DNA of 64,000 nt from Eopsaltria australis (GCA_034509425.1 JAVTVJ010000782.1:186001-250000), one strand, 5' to 3'. Counted from the stretch's first letter, positions 36,726 to 48,710 are shown. Made by a program: numbers and translations. Notes: generated by a model from the letters alone, not told the origin.

Positions 36726-37687
36726 CCAGCCACAACCCATCCTTCATTCCCCACAGCAGCCTGGGCCACCTCACTGCTCAAGGAGGTCATTCCTGGGGTT
36801 TTGCTTTTTTCCTCAAAAATCAATCCCCATAACCCCGCCTGCTCTCTGTGCAGAGCTGCTGGGCTGGCTGGAGGAGCCAGTCCTGCTCCTGCCCGAGGCA
36901 GCTCCAGCCCTGGCACTGCACGCTGGGGACTCTGGGCTGCCAGAGCTGAATCCTCCCCTGTCCCTGGCTCAGTTCACTCACACTGCTCCTACTCAATCTG
37001 GCTTTCACTGCTTCCACTCTAACAACATTTCCCCACACACCTGAGGGAAGAACGATGTAAAATTCACTAAATGGAACAGGAGCTCCTGTGCTTTTCTTAC
37101 CGATTTTTCTTCTCCTTAATAAACCTTTGACTCACAGCACCCAGGACAGGAATGTTGCCATCTATCACTAGAAAAATAAACCAGCTTTTCTTTTCCCAGT
37201 TTGCAGCACAGTTCTAGTCCAGAGCTTTTCTTTTCCTCCTCTCACGGTTCCAGGTCAAGGGTAACTGTGCTCAAATGCACAGGCACATTTTAAGTAATAT
37301 TTATGAATTTGTTTAACGGAAAACAAGCTCCAAAAAGAGAGAACTGGGATGTCCTGACAGGCCTCCTGACACCTGAGCAGTATTTCAGATGCTGAAAAGT
37401 CTGTTCATCATCATTCCCTCTCCTCAACCCATTTGGGGAAGACCAGCAGGGAAGGAGAAGGTTATACGTTACTTCAGGGTGACCCTGGCTTTACTCCAGA
37501 GACTTGAAAGCCTCCAGGGCTGCAGGGTTCCCACCTCTCCAGGCCCCACCCTGGCTGAACAAGCTCATTTTGATGTGTAACTTGACCTCCCCAAACAGGA
37601 ACTAAGTCTTCTGTCCTTTGTTTTGGGGACAGGGACAATAGACAGGTTTCACCTGGGGCTGTGGATCTCCTGCAGAACCTCCCAGTG

Positions 37688-38050
37688 TTCAGAATCTGAG
37701 AATAACTGAGGTTGGGAAAGACCTCCAGGACCATCAGTCCAACCATTTCCCAGCACTGCCAAGGCCACCACTGATCCATGTGCCACATCCACAGGAATTC
37801 TGAACATTTCCAGGCTCCACCCCTGCCCTGCACATCCTGTGCAAGGGCCTGGCCTCCCTTTCAGTGAAGAAATGTTCCCCTGGCCCAGCCTGAGGCCGTT
37901 CCCTCTCCTCCTGTCCCTACCCCCCCTGCCGGCTGCCCCCTCCTGTCAGGGAGTTGTGCAGAGCCACAAGGTCCCCCCTGAGCCTCCTTTTCTCCAGGCT
38001 GAGCCCCTTCCCAGCTCCCTCAGCTGCTCCTGGGGCTCCAGCCCCTTCCA
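37688..38050 (-). mobile_element. CR1 3' copy, group 2, internally deleted
   Basis: AATAACTGAGGTTGGGAAAG to GGGGCTCCAGCCCCTTCC. Relative to other copies it lacks part of the GGGAGCACAGCC region near 37920. Confidence 0.9.
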
Positions 38051-38379
38051 TACATCCATTGGCTCAACAGTGGTGTTTCTCCAGGTGCCCCTGAGGTGAA
38101 GCCCTGCCCTGAGTGTACCTCTCACCCTCCCCAAATTCCCCTGCAGAGCTGCTGCGGGTGTTTCAGTACCACCATACCCTGGGGCACAGGATGTTTGACA
38201 CATGAGGCTCAGGAGTGAGGCTTCCCTTTGTAAGAGTCTGGACAGAAATCCCTCATCTGCCTCTCGACCATCTACAAAAGCAGAGGCTGAAAACTCAAAG
38301 ACCCTAAAAGGGGAAAAAGGACTTTTTTGCACAATGAAGTCTGGCCAGATCCTGGTGGGGTGCCTGCCAGGCGCCCAGG

Positions 38380-38897
38380 TGTCCTGCAGAGCTGTGCTGA
38401 CACATGCCTGTGGAACCGTGCCGCTCAGCTAACAGGGCGGAAAGGACTGCACAAGGACTATGTGTTTTGTACAGCTGCACCTGCACCCTGAAACAATGGG
38501 CCCTACTCCCCCACCTCCTGGCCATTTGCCCCTCGTCTCTGGAGGGATTGCCTCATCTCTTGGTTACCTGCCCCTCACTTTCAAAAAGACTGTAAAGAGA
38601 CTCTCAAAAAGACCCCTACGAGATCTCCCTACGGACGAGACGGAATCCATCGGAGCCGGACAACGAGGACTCTGTTGTGCTGTGGTAGCTATAACCCTTT
38701 CTTTTCTCCCCCTCTCAACTCTATACCTCTCTCTCTCTCTCCTCTACTGCATAATCGTGTTGTTGGCACTCAATAAAGGTGCTTTTGATTTTGATTAAAG
38801 CAAAAATACTTGTCCCTGTTTTCTTTTGCATTCTGAGATTCGAGTAATGAACCATCACAACCCCCGCTTGTGTTAGCGGATCATGACACCCTGGAGC
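38380..38897 (+). mobile_element. Probable solo LTR of an endogenous retrovirus, antisense to TYW1
   Basis: Non-CR1 sequence with LTR-like layout: a TATA-like GCTATAACC near 38688, a CT-rich stretch, a polyadenylation signal AATAAA at 38772-38777, a GT/T-rich downstream element and an end in ATGACA. It is richer in CpG (ACGAGACGG, GGAGCCGGACAACG) than its surroundings, which suggests a young insertion. I could not identify a target-site duplication or the exact 5' end, and no retroviral coding sequence lies beside it. The family is not identified. It could instead be another type of short transposable element. Confidence 0.5.
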
Positions 38898-39898
38898 TGC
38901 TGCTCCAAACCAGCCACGTGAGGAGAATGAAGCCCATGGGGCCCTACCCTGAGCTGTTTTTCCACCCATTATCCAACTGCAGAGATTGAGACAGAGCAGC
39001 TCTGCTCTGCTGACAGAAGGGTTTTGTGCCTGTCACATCCTGGATCCATTGGATTCTTTTTGAGCACAGCCAGCCTAAACAATCAGGTTCCCAAAATGAC
39101 AGCCAAGGCCAGGGCTCATCTTGCACGTTTTATGGCTGTTCCACTCCATTCCCGCTGCTCACAGGCAGTTGGGAAGAGCAGAACCCTGGAGCTGTCAGCC
39201 AAGCTGGCCAGCCCTGCCAGCACACATAGCTGACCTTGGCAGAGTAACCAGATCATCACATTTGGGAAATAAAACCCCCAGCCTTCTCCACAGTTACAGA
39301 CACAGAATATCAAACTCCAGGGAACATCTGTGGGAAGCAAGGTGCAGGGCTTTCCAGAGGTGCTGTGTAACTGCACCTCAGTCACAACCACAGGTACTGA
39401 ATAATTCCTGAAAATCAAAATCCCCTGGTTGCTGCTGTTTCATTATTAATGAGACAAACACAACCAGAAGTTCCAAGGCTAAAACAAAGCTGGGTATTAA
39501 GGCGGGAAGTGTATTTCCTATCAGGTAAGAGGCTGATTGCTTTTGCTTCCTACCTGCCCTCACTTTTCCAGAGATGCCAGGATCCCTCACCATCCAGGCT
39601 GGCTTTAACCACTGTGGAAGGCTCTGTGCACACCAAGGGAAAGGATTTGACAACTACCAGGATGCACCAGAGGCAACTCCGCTCTACTCCCTCCAGGCAG
39701 CAGCACATACCCAGTGGCTGAGACTCATTTTCAGCAAACATTAAATGTGCCACGGCAGTTTCTTCTCTCCCACCTTCCTGATATCCTGAACCCTAGGCCT
39801 CCTTCCCAAAGCAGCAGAACGTTCTCACCTGCCTTCTGAAGGTGTCACTGCTGGTTATCCTCTAACAGCATCAGGGGTGGGGACAGAGGAGGAGTTAC

Positions 39899-40008
39899 CT
39901 TTGAACTGCTTGATCATGTTCTGGTGGTTCTCAATGGCCTCCTGCAGGATCACCTCAGGCTGGTCCATCTTCCAGCGCCACTCGGTGCCCACGGGGTTCG
40001 TGTGGTGT
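39899..40008 (-). CDS. TYW1: TYW1 internal exon (HHTNPVGTEW...MIKQFK)
   Basis: A 110-nt exon. One base completes the Arg codon begun in the previous exon; 36 residues follow, from HHTNPVGTEWRWKMDQP to ENHQNMIKQFK; the last base starts a Gly codon. The segment directly follows the radical SAM cysteine loop. In the TYW1 family RHHTNPVG and WKMDQP are nearly invariant and lead into the first helix of the partial TIM barrel. Acceptor CTCTGCCCTCAG. Donor AAG|GTAACT, usable though it lacks the G at intron position +5. Phases (1 nt in, 1 nt out) agree with both neighbours. Intron lengths are 8.4 kb upstream and 6.1 kb downstream in the transcript. No internal stop or frameshift. Confidence 0.95.
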
Positions 40009-41274
40009 CTGAGGGCAGAGGGGACAGTCACCCACTGTCACATGGAACACACCTGCAGAACTCACCTGCCACCTGGGGACTCTGCCATCAACAACATTCA
40101 AAGCAACAAGAAATTCCCAGCAACCTCCTGCTACTGCCCCAACCTTTGGATGTCACCTCTGAGCACCACTCTCACATCCCTCTCCTCCAGGCTCTGGTCT
40201 CCTAGAAGGAAGGATGGGCCTAGTGGATAATATTAAACTTTATACCCCTATTTTGAAGCACAAGTGAAAGGTTTCTAAGCTAAAATAATGTCTGCAAAAA
40301 CCTCTGTAAAGAAAGGGAAACTGGTTCTCCCTCCTCTTCTTCCCACAGCTGCACAAAGCACTGGAGAAGGGAGTTGCCGGGCCATTTTTAGCTCCATTTT
40401 ATACCAAGCACCACCCTGAGGACAGGACTTGTTTCTACCCTAAAGTCTGTGTGGTGCTCTGGTACCAGGACAGAGCAGGACAGGCTCCTCCAAAGCCCCT
40501 AAAGAGAGCAGGAAGCCTGCACTGTCCGAGGGATGCATTCCAGGGGGATCTGCATCATCTCCCAGATTTTAATCCCCCTCAGCCAAGCAGATTGCAGGGG
40601 AAAAATCCCAGATCTTCCATCGGAGGAACAGCTGGGTCACACTGGGTTGGGAAGCCAACCTTGCCTGGAAAGGATCACTGTCCCTTATTTTGTTTTCTTG
40701 GAAAACAGCAAAAGCCAGCCCAGGTAAATCCACCCAGGCATCTGGAAGACCCATGGAGTTCCTCGCCATTTCGTACTTTATTAGCATGGGAGGATCATCC
40801 AGCTCTTAAATAGCATCCTAAGGAAGTCAGTAAAATTCTGTGTTTTCACCTCCTTGTTCTCTCTCCATCTTTTCCTGCTTCATCCCAAAATATGCTCCAG
40901 AAGTCCCTTCCCTTTTCCCCTACCACTCCCCCTGCAGCCCACAGAGTTCATTAAGAGCAGCCCATTGTGCTTTCACTAAAGCTCTTGGATTAACTCAGCT
41001 CTGGACAGGAAAACAAGGCCAAGCAAAATACACTCAGTTTTCCAGCCAGGTGACCTCCGCTTCCTGCACCCCTCTTCATCATCCCTGGAATCAGCCCTGG
41101 GGACACCTGGGAGGTTGCAGCTGCATTCAGCCTTCCAGCTCCAGGGAATTAGGACAAGACTCCCAGCATTAAACTGAGGGAGAAGGGACAGGGAAGTCCC
41201 TCCTCAGGATGAGGGGCTGGTCCAGTCCTCACTGGGACAAGCAAAAGGCTCCCACTGACCTCTGGACAAGGGGG

Positions 41275-41535
41275 AAGGGATTCAAACCAAAAGAGAGTAG
41301 GTTTGGATTGGACAGTAGGAAAAAAATCCTCCCTGTGACAGTGGGCAGGCCCTGGCACAGGGTGCCCAGAGAAGCTGTGGCTGCCCCTGGATCCCTGGCA
41401 GTGCCCAAGGCCAGGCTGGACACTGGGGCTTGGAGCAGCCTGGGACAGTGGAAGGTGTCCCTGCCCATGGCAGGGCATTGATCTTGATGACCTCTAAGGT
41501 CCCTTCCAACCCAAACAAGTCTGGGATTCTCCAAG
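41275..41535 (+). mobile_element. CR1 3' copy, group 1
   Basis: TAGGTTTGGATTGGACAG to CCTTCCAACCCAAACAAGTC then GGGATTCTCC. Confidence 0.92.
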
Positions 41536-43289
41536 TGAGAAACACCCTCCGACAGTGCTAAAACACAAACTCCAAACTCCAACCCCAGAAAAATCAGCCT
41601 TTTGGCCTAAACATTTCTTCATCCACTTCAAGAACAAAGATTCAAACAATGCTCTCAAATTTTACCACCCCAAGGATCCTTTAAGCCAAAACAGCTTTTT
41701 GAATTTCCCCTTTATTCCCTATCTGGCAACACGGAAAGTTTTCTGAATGTCAGCTATAAAAGGCATTTATAAAACTCTTCCATGTTTAACTGCAGAACTT
41801 GTACCTTGTATATTTAATAGGGCCAGCTGGCAGGAAATCAATAGGCTCTGGGTGCACCCTGGACAGCTATTAGTGTCCAACAGGCCCTGCATCTTTAATA
41901 CATCCAACTGTTTAATAAACACACCAGGTCAAGTCTACAGAGCTGCTTATTTGGCAAAAAGGAGGTTCTCTGCCAAGAGGAGGATAAAGCAGTAATGCCT
42001 TGGGCTCAGGAGATTGCTCCCCAGTCCCCAGCAAAAACAGAATTCCAGAGTCACCTTCCCATTCCCCCAGGCTCTGTGACTTCCCATCATCCACCTCACT
42101 GGCTACTCCAGTCCTGAGTAGGAAAATGTGCAGAGGATCCCTTCCTTCCTCCCTTCCCAAAATAACACAAGTAAAATGAAATCTCAACCAAACCCCCATA
42201 CAGCAGAAAACCTTGATTTTAGCAGAGATTCCAGGTGTGAAACAGGTTTGGTTTGCTCCTTCCAAGACACGGCAGTGCCACGGCCCCACAGACTGCACAG
42301 AACACGACAGGAAGCTCTGCTGGCTCTCCTGGAATCTCCCTGGCCACCCAGACTGCTCCCATCCACCTTCCCCTGCAATCTCAGAACACCTCTGATCCAC
42401 CAGGAGCATGGCACAGCATTCCCAGTGCCCCTGGCAGGCCCTGGGAGCCCTGTGAAGGTGCAGCTTCCCAGGGGCTGTGATCTGCCTCCCCAGCGGCTTG
42501 GGGACAGTTTTAATAAATCAGTTTTTGCTTTATACATTCTGACAATGGTTATTAAGAAGCTCTGAAGGCAGATGCAGCTCAGGTATGAAATATCATTTAC
42601 TGCAGGGATCAACTGACTCAGGGTGATGCCTGGTGGGAACAGGAAGGTGAGGAAGTGCTGGTGACAGTGACATGAGAGGACAGAGCACATCATTCCCAAG
42701 GAGGGCAGGAGCAGAAAAATAGGAGGAGTTCAAGAAGCAGGCTCAGTGAACCCTGAGAGCCAGCAGGGGAGATCCCAGAGAAGAGCTTAAGGGAAAAGAA
42801 GTTCAGGAGAACTGGCAGTTCTGAAAGGCCTATTAAGGCAGAAGTGCAACCTGCAGCAATAAAAAGCAAAGACAGAACAACAAAATCAATCTGCTCTTCT
42901 GCAGCCTTGTGAGCCTCCAGCTGCAAACAAAAGGAGGAGAGAAAAAAACACAGGGGCATCACCAGAAAGGGGAAGGCAAAACATCAGCCACGACCAGGAA
43001 AGGACATACAAAAGAGATCCCAAGGACTTTCCCTGGAATGATGGGAGGAGGAAGAGGGAGACCACAAAAAAATTTGGCCAATGCACAAGCCAACCATATT
43101 TAATGTTCCTGCTGGTACCATCTGAAACCTGGCTGCACCTTTTCGTCTGCACCTCCTGAGAGCAACAGGAGAAGCCCGGACTGGGCTGGGAAGAGACCAG
43201 GACCGAGATACTGAATCTGAATGAAATGTTTTCCCTAGGATGGGTAAAGTCACCCTAGACCAGGCTGAGTAGATTGGCTGACAGGATCA

Positions 43290-43492
43290 GAGGGTGCCAG
43301 GGGTGGCTTAGACTGGATATTAAGGGAAATTTCTTCAGGGAAAGGGTGGTCACAGGGCAGTGGTGGAGACGTTTAAAAGTCCCGTGGATGTGGCACTTGG
43401 GGACATGGCCAGTGGTGGCCTTGGTAGTGCTGGGGTAACAACTGGACTCAAGGATCTTAGAGGGTTTTTCCAACCAAAAGAATTGTGTGATT
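43290..43492 (+). mobile_element. CR1 3' fragment, group 2, diverged
   Basis: GACTGGATATTAAGGGAAATT to TTTTTCCAACCAAAAGAATTG. Confidence 0.87.
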
Positions 43493-43621
43493 ATCTTCCA
43501 ACTGAAACCTTAAAGATGGAAGGTGCCTCATGCTGAAAAACTCCAACCCAGCTCTGAGATGCTCCCTTTTTTAAGAGCAGTCTTCTGAAAGGCAGGTGAT
43601 GCTCAGTGTCCTGTGCTTGTG

Positions 43622-43672
43622 TCCACCCATCCCATCCCAAACTATCCCAAACCATCCCATCCCATCCCCCTG
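43622..43672. repeat. CCATC/CAAAC pentanucleotide-type repeat
   Basis: Successive CATCC, CATCCC and AAACTATCC units over about 50 bases; a short imperfect microsatellite. Confidence 0.7.
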
Positions 43673-45087
43673 CTCAGCACAGCTTCCCAGACTATTCCAA
43701 AACTCACTTGGATGTCAAAATGTGCAAATTCACTTTAAAGCCCTCATGCACTGCCCCACACCAGCGACTGCTGGACCTGCCACCATCCCCTGCAAGGACA
43801 GCCAAGGCCCAGCATGGACATTTCACAGCCCATAATCTGTTTATATTCACTACTGAGGCCATAAATTTGGGAGTTGATTGTAACAAGTCCCAGAACCTTC
43901 AAGAAGTCCAAGTCCAGGAGAACACAAAGTGCTATAAAATGAAAATCAGAGATTTCAACCCACACACGAACATTTTCTCCTAGAAATGCCTCAGATGACA
44001 GAGCAGCACATAAAGGCACCACCTCTTTCTTTTACCACCTTTTTTTTTTACCAGGGGCATGAACTGGGCACATTCTCTGATGTGCTGTCCCTCATCCCAT
44101 TTATCTGGTTATTTCAAGAGCAGACAGACAGGCCCAAAACTCAACAAACCACTGAAGAATCCCATGTGAGGGATAAACCCTGCTCACAACAGATCCCTTC
44201 TGAAAACAAAACCATAACCAAACTGAAACCCTGGGAGAAAAGAGCAACAGCTGAGCAGAACCAGGACTGGTGGCTGGACATGCACAGAGACTCTGAGGTT
44301 TCAGGCTCAGCTTCCAGATGTTCCAAACCTGCAGTGCCCACTCCTTTGATATCAATACTCTCCATTTCCCTGAAGAATTTACCCTCTGGAATCAAGTTAG
44401 TTACTGAGGAGAAGCTTTTGTTCTCATCTGTTTCCAGTTTCTTCTTAATTTTTTAAAGACTTTAAGTACTTCTCTTGTGAGAGATTATTAATTTTTAATC
44501 TCTGTATTTTACAGGGCTTACTGTGATGCCTGGCTTTTGGCCACCCACTGATTCAGTGCCTGAACACAACTTCAGCTGCTGTCTACAAGCGAAATCTGAA
44601 ACCTCCAAGCACAGGTATAAGCATTAAAGTTACAGCAGAAGAAATACGAGCCAATTTCTTCCCAGGATATTTCACTCTGTCTGGTTTGCCTCCTCCTCAG
44701 ATGCAAAAGTAATAAACCCTATTAATTTGAATCTTATTTAGCTGTTCCATCTCTCCACGATCATTGACTGGGCTTTGGACACTGAGCCAAAAACCCTCAT
44801 CAAATCAGGTCTGCCTGGTGCCTGTGCTGTAGGGAGGTGTCACAGAGCTCCGAACCCACACTTGCTCTAATTGATTAAAAGTTTTGGTCACTTGCACATT
44901 TCCATTTAGGCAATTAAGCTAAAGAGACAGAGCCCCAGTGAGAGCAGCTGGGAGCAGGGATGGAGAGTGGTAGACTCCCTTGGAGGACAGGATTATGACT
45001 GGGGGTGTTGCAGCAATTAAGGTGTGGGGTGTCCCCCTCAATGCTTTTGATGGAACAGCCTCGGTGCTGCCTGGGGGACACCAAACA

Positions 45088-45345
45088 ATCATGGAATATC
45101 CTGAGTGGGAAGGCACCCACAGGGATCACCCAATTCAGCTCCCAGCCCTGCACAGACACCCCAACAGCCCCACCCTGGGCATCCCTTGCAGCTCCTGGAG
45201 CTCTGGCAGCCTCGGGGCCGTGCCCATTCCCTGGGGAGCCTGGGCAGTGCCCAGCACCCTCTGGGGGAAGAACCTTTCCTGATCTCCAGCCTGACCCTGC
45301 CCTGGCACAGCTCCAGACATTCCCATCTCCCAGTCTGCTTTTCCT
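45088..45345 (-). mobile_element. CR1 3' fragment, group 3
   Basis: TCATGGAATATCCTGAGTGG to CACCCTCTGGGGGAAGAACC and onward. Confidence 0.87.
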
Positions 45346-45554
45346 GTCCCCACAAAAAGCTGCCACATAATCCTGCATCCCCAACCTCTCTGAAAGGGAC
45401 AGACAGGGAAGCATGAGCCACAGAGGGGGCCCTGGAAGCTGTGACAGCTCCCAGGGACAAGGGGGACAAGGAATGCAGTGCAGAGTGAAGCCACATCTCT
45501 AACAATAACCCCCAATTTTCTGAGGGTGTCTGGATACTGGCTCCACCCATGAGC

Positions 45555-45645
45555 TCTAGTGGAGGTGTCCTGCCCACAGCAGGGGTTGGAACAGATGCCC
45601 TTTAAGGCCCCAACCCAAACCTTTCTGTCATTCCATGATTACTGG
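45555..45645 (+). mobile_element. CR1 tail fragment, group 1
   Basis: GCAGGGGTTGGAACAGATG to CCCAACCCAAACCTTTCTG then CATTCCATGATT. Confidence 0.82.
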
Positions 45646-47324
45646 TGTGGGGCCAAAATGTGTCAGTCGGGACCAGCCAATCCCAGTGACATGCAATTCT
45701 CAGGGAAAGCAGCTGAACTGCAGCATTTCTTGCAAAAGTGAGGAAAAGAGAATAAACAGGCTCCTCGGCCTTTCCTTCAGCCATCCTGGGAGAGCTCGGT
45801 GGTTGTGCTGTCGGAAACATTGGCAGAGTCTACAAATGTCAAAATCCTGAAAGAAGAGATCAAGAAGAAAGAATCCCAGCAGCCTTATCTGCAAGGCAGC
45901 TTGCAGAGCTGCACGAGGAACCCAGCACAAAACCTGTATGAGAAACATTCTGCCAGCAGCAGATCAAAACCAGGGCTTCACATGCCTGCACCAGCACAGA
46001 TGGCACCTGCTGCTCAGGAGATGCCTTGTTTATCCTGCCCAGTCACCAGGGCTGCAGCTCCACTTCAGCCTCACATGCTGAACAATCTGCAAGGTGTGGG
46101 GGTTAAAACAAAGAGTACAGATAGGCCTAACTGCAGGGTTTGGGAGCTGGGCTAGCACAGGATCAGCAGGGACTGGGTGTGGGAAGGAGGGAGGGAAGAT
46201 CCCTCACAGCCACACGAAGGCTGCAGCAGCCCAGGCACAGGAGCTGGAAAGGTCATCAAAAAGAAACCTTCTTTCAGCAGCAGTTCTGGTTTAAGTCAAG
46301 CTTAAGGTCCCGGGATGAGCCTCAAATCTTCCAACTTAAACCTTCCAGTTTGCAGGGGAGGCCTGAAGACAGCCAGCTGCATTCCATATGGGAGAGTCCA
46401 ACACCTGCCACACACCTCACCCATGGGGGGACATAAATGAATCAATACTAAAACCTCTGAGCACAGTGCCCTGGGAGGCTGTTCCCTTGCATTCAGCTTG
46501 CAGTCATCAGGAAAACCAGCACTGTAGCACTCACTGTCATCAGGCTGCTGCTGCCAGATCCCTCTGAAGTGACAGGTGACAGTGACAGGATGATGGGTTA
46601 GAGACACACAGAACAGTGCCACCTTCTCTGGGTCTCTAATGGACTGATTCATCAATTATTGATAAATCTGTACTATCTCATTTATCAGTTTCTGCACTCT
46701 ACAGTTCACATTTGCTGGACTTCCCTGATTCAGCCTATTCCACACCCAGGCTGCTGCCAAAAAAAATCCTGAATGAGGGCGTTTGGAAGAGAAAGTGGAG
46801 CAATGCTCTGTGGAGCAATGCTGGGAACAAACCCTCTCATCCTGATCATGTTCCTGTTTGCTGTTTAGGATGTACCTTGTGTGTGGGGACAGAGGGACAA
46901 GCACAGGGGGACAAGGCAGGGCAATGTCCCCACCAGCACAGTCCCACTGCAGGACTTCCTGCACCACCACATGGAAAACAGACACGAGCAGGTTTTCCTT
47001 CCCAGGCACTGCCTGCTCTGAAGCAGAGCAGAAGGTGCACGTTAAATGTGCCATTTGCTGCCTCCTTCCCAGCCAGGGTATGAGGAAAGCCCATCCAGAG
47101 CACCTATGAATACTTCGGAATAGACTCCCAAATGCAAACTGCACAGGATGCCCGGTGTCCAAGGCTCATATTTAACGTGGGAGACAGCTTTCAGTGCCCT
47201 CCAAGTTAGGGCAGTCCTTTAAAAGCTCCCATGAAACATCTGCATTATTAAAACCCAAGGACTATGAAAGACAGAAGGGGGCACACAGAGGAATCTGGCT
47301 GGTTTTGCATGGAAATATTAACAC

Positions 47325-47445
47325 AGAATCCCAGAATGGTTTGGGTGGGAATGGACTTTCAAGCCCATCTCATTCCACTCCCTGCCATGGCAGGTACACC
47401 TTCCACTGGCCCAAGCTGCTTAGGGATTGCTCACTGGGATGCTGG
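47325..47445 (-). mobile_element. CR1 tail fragment, group 1
   Basis: CAGAATCCCAGAATGGTTTG to GGCCCAAGCTGCTTAGG. Confidence 0.87.
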
Positions 47446-47804
47446 GCATTCAGGCTGGGGATGGAATGGGTGTTCTTGGCATAAGATGGTAAGGCATAAG
47501 TCCCAAAGGAAGTACAGCTCCCATGGGATGATTTAGCAGGGTGGAAAACAAAAGAGTTCAAAGCACAACCTCCCTGTCCTCCCACTCACCACTGCTGGCA
47601 TTTCTGCTGAGCCTCAGCCTCTCTTCCCAATCCCACCCTGGCACACACCTCCTCTGGAAGCCCAGGCAGGAGTGAGTGAGGAGTGCTGGAGCAGCTCGGA
47701 TCCCACACAGCTCCTTTCCTTCAGGGAATTCACCACAGTCATCCTTGGAGGAAAGGGAATACTTTCCTGACCAAAACTGGAAGTCACTGCATTGAGGTCA
47801 GGTT

Positions 47805-48165
47805 GTCCAGCCTGGAGAAAAGGAGGCTCAGGGGGGACCTTGTGGCTCTGCACAACTCCCTGACAGGAGGGGGCACAGGCGGGGTCGGGCTCTGCTCCCA
47901 GGGAACAGGGACAGGAGGAGAGGGAACGGCCTCAGCTGGGCCAGGGGAGGCTCAGGGTGGACATCAGCAGGAATTTCTCCATGGAAAGGGTGCTCAGGCC
48001 TTGGCAGGAGCTGTCCAGGAAGGTTTGGAGTCCCCATCCCTGGAGGTGCCCAAGGAAGGGCTGGACATGGCACTCAGTGCTCTGGGCTGGGGACAAGGTG
48101 GGGATTGGGTACAGCTTGGACTCCTGGAAGGCTTTTCCAACCCCAGTGATTCTGGGATTCATCAG
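47805..48165 (+). mobile_element. CR1 3' copy, group 2
   Basis: CCAGCCTGGAGAAAAGGAGG to CCAACCCCAGTGATTCTGGG; about 245 bp from the catalytic TYW1 exon. Confidence 0.93.
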
Positions 48166-48410
48166 CTGCTGTTTCAGGAAGGTAACAGTTCCTGAGTCAT
48201 CACTTTTCACTTGTTTTGAGCAATGGAATTGGTGGGGGTGAAAGTACTTTGAATATGGAAAATGGTCCAATTTCCAAAGGCACTGCACCCAGGCTCAGCA
48301 CCTGTGGGGTTCACACAACACTGCCCAGCCCAGAGCACAGCTGGCTCAGGGACAGATGCCTGTGTTCCACAGAGCCCCCAGCCTGGGGCCAAACCCCATG
48401 GATGCCTTAC

Positions 48411-48529
48411 CTCCAGCAGAAGACACACTTGTTGGCACAGGCCAGGCTGGGGGTGGCCTCCATGCAGCGGTGGCTCTCGATGCCATAGAAGGTGTGCTTG
48501 TAGCAGCCCCCGCGGCCCCGCAGCATTGA
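48411..48529 (-). CDS. TYW1: TYW1 exon with auxiliary-cluster and radical SAM cysteines
   Basis: A 119-nt exon encoding 39 residues plus two bases of an Arg codon, beginning SMLRGRGGCYKH and ending CANKCVFCW. It is the catalytic heart of 4-demethylwyosine synthase. CANKCVFC is the radical SAM CxxxCxxC motif (Cys codons 48437-48439, 48425-48427, 48416-48418) that binds the SAM-cleaving [4Fe-4S] cluster. Cys codons at 48503-48505 and 48464-48466 fit the other two ligands of the auxiliary cluster. Spacing from the Cys of the preceding exon is 13 then 13 residues, as I recall for archaeal TYW1. The Lys at 48497-48499, two residues after the first of these Cys, corresponds to the lysine proposed to bind pyruvate as a Schiff base. 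Acceptor CCTGCCCTCAG; donor GAG|GTAAGG. The acceptor lies inside a tandem repeat (48530-48703) that duplicates it, so a longer in-frame version is possible. Confidence 0.96.
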
Positions 48530-48710
48530 CTGAGGGCAGGGAAACACACACTGGGAGTTAAAAACACATCTGGAACCCAACTCAGGGCAGGGACACACAC
48601 ACACACACACCCACCAGGAGTTAAAAACCCATCTGAGACCCAGCTGAGGGCAGGGAAACACACACACCCACCAGGAGTAAAAAACCCATCTGGGACCAAA
48701 CTGAGGGCAC
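48530..48710. repeat. Imperfect tandem repeat (51, 63 and 57 bp steps) overlapping a TYW1 3' splice site
   Basis: Units begin at 48530, 48581, 48644 and 48701 (last one partial). Each starts CTGAGGGCA or CTCAGGGCA and runs through a CA-rich stretch, a GGAGTTAAAAA-type core and an ATCTGGGACC-type end. The first unit starts at the acceptor AG of the exon 48411-48529. Unit 3 repeats at least the first 22 bases of unit 1 exactly. Length differences come mainly from (CA)n, longest near 48593-48612. Step lengths are all multiples of three. Confidence 0.92.

Larger units (their letters stand above)
33756..39898 (-). other. TYW1 intron between exons 39899-40008 and 33578-33755
   Basis: 6.1-kb intron. 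It holds a CR1 tail (33795-33905), two large minus-strand CR1 copies (36228-36725, 37688-38050) and a probable LTR (about 38380-38897). The stretches 33910-36225, 36730-37685 and 38900-39895 show nothing further. Confidence 0.8.
40009..48410 (-). other. TYW1 intron between exons 48411-48529 and 39899-40008
   Basis: 8.4-kb intron. CR1 pieces lie at 41275-41535, 43290-43492, 45088-45345, 45555-45645, 47325-47445 and 47805-48165, and a short CCATC-type simple repeat near 43622-43672. Nothing recognised in 40010-41270, 41540-43285, 43675-45085 or 45650-47320. Confidence 0.8.

Noticed and set aside
36226..37044. 272-codon open frame on the plus strand
   Set aside because: It is antisense translation of the CR1 copy at 36228-36725 running into unique intron; no known protein features.
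38202..38432. Possible retroviral coding remnant next to the LTR
   Set aside because: The short open frame has no recognisable gag, pol or env motif, so the LTR is reported alone.
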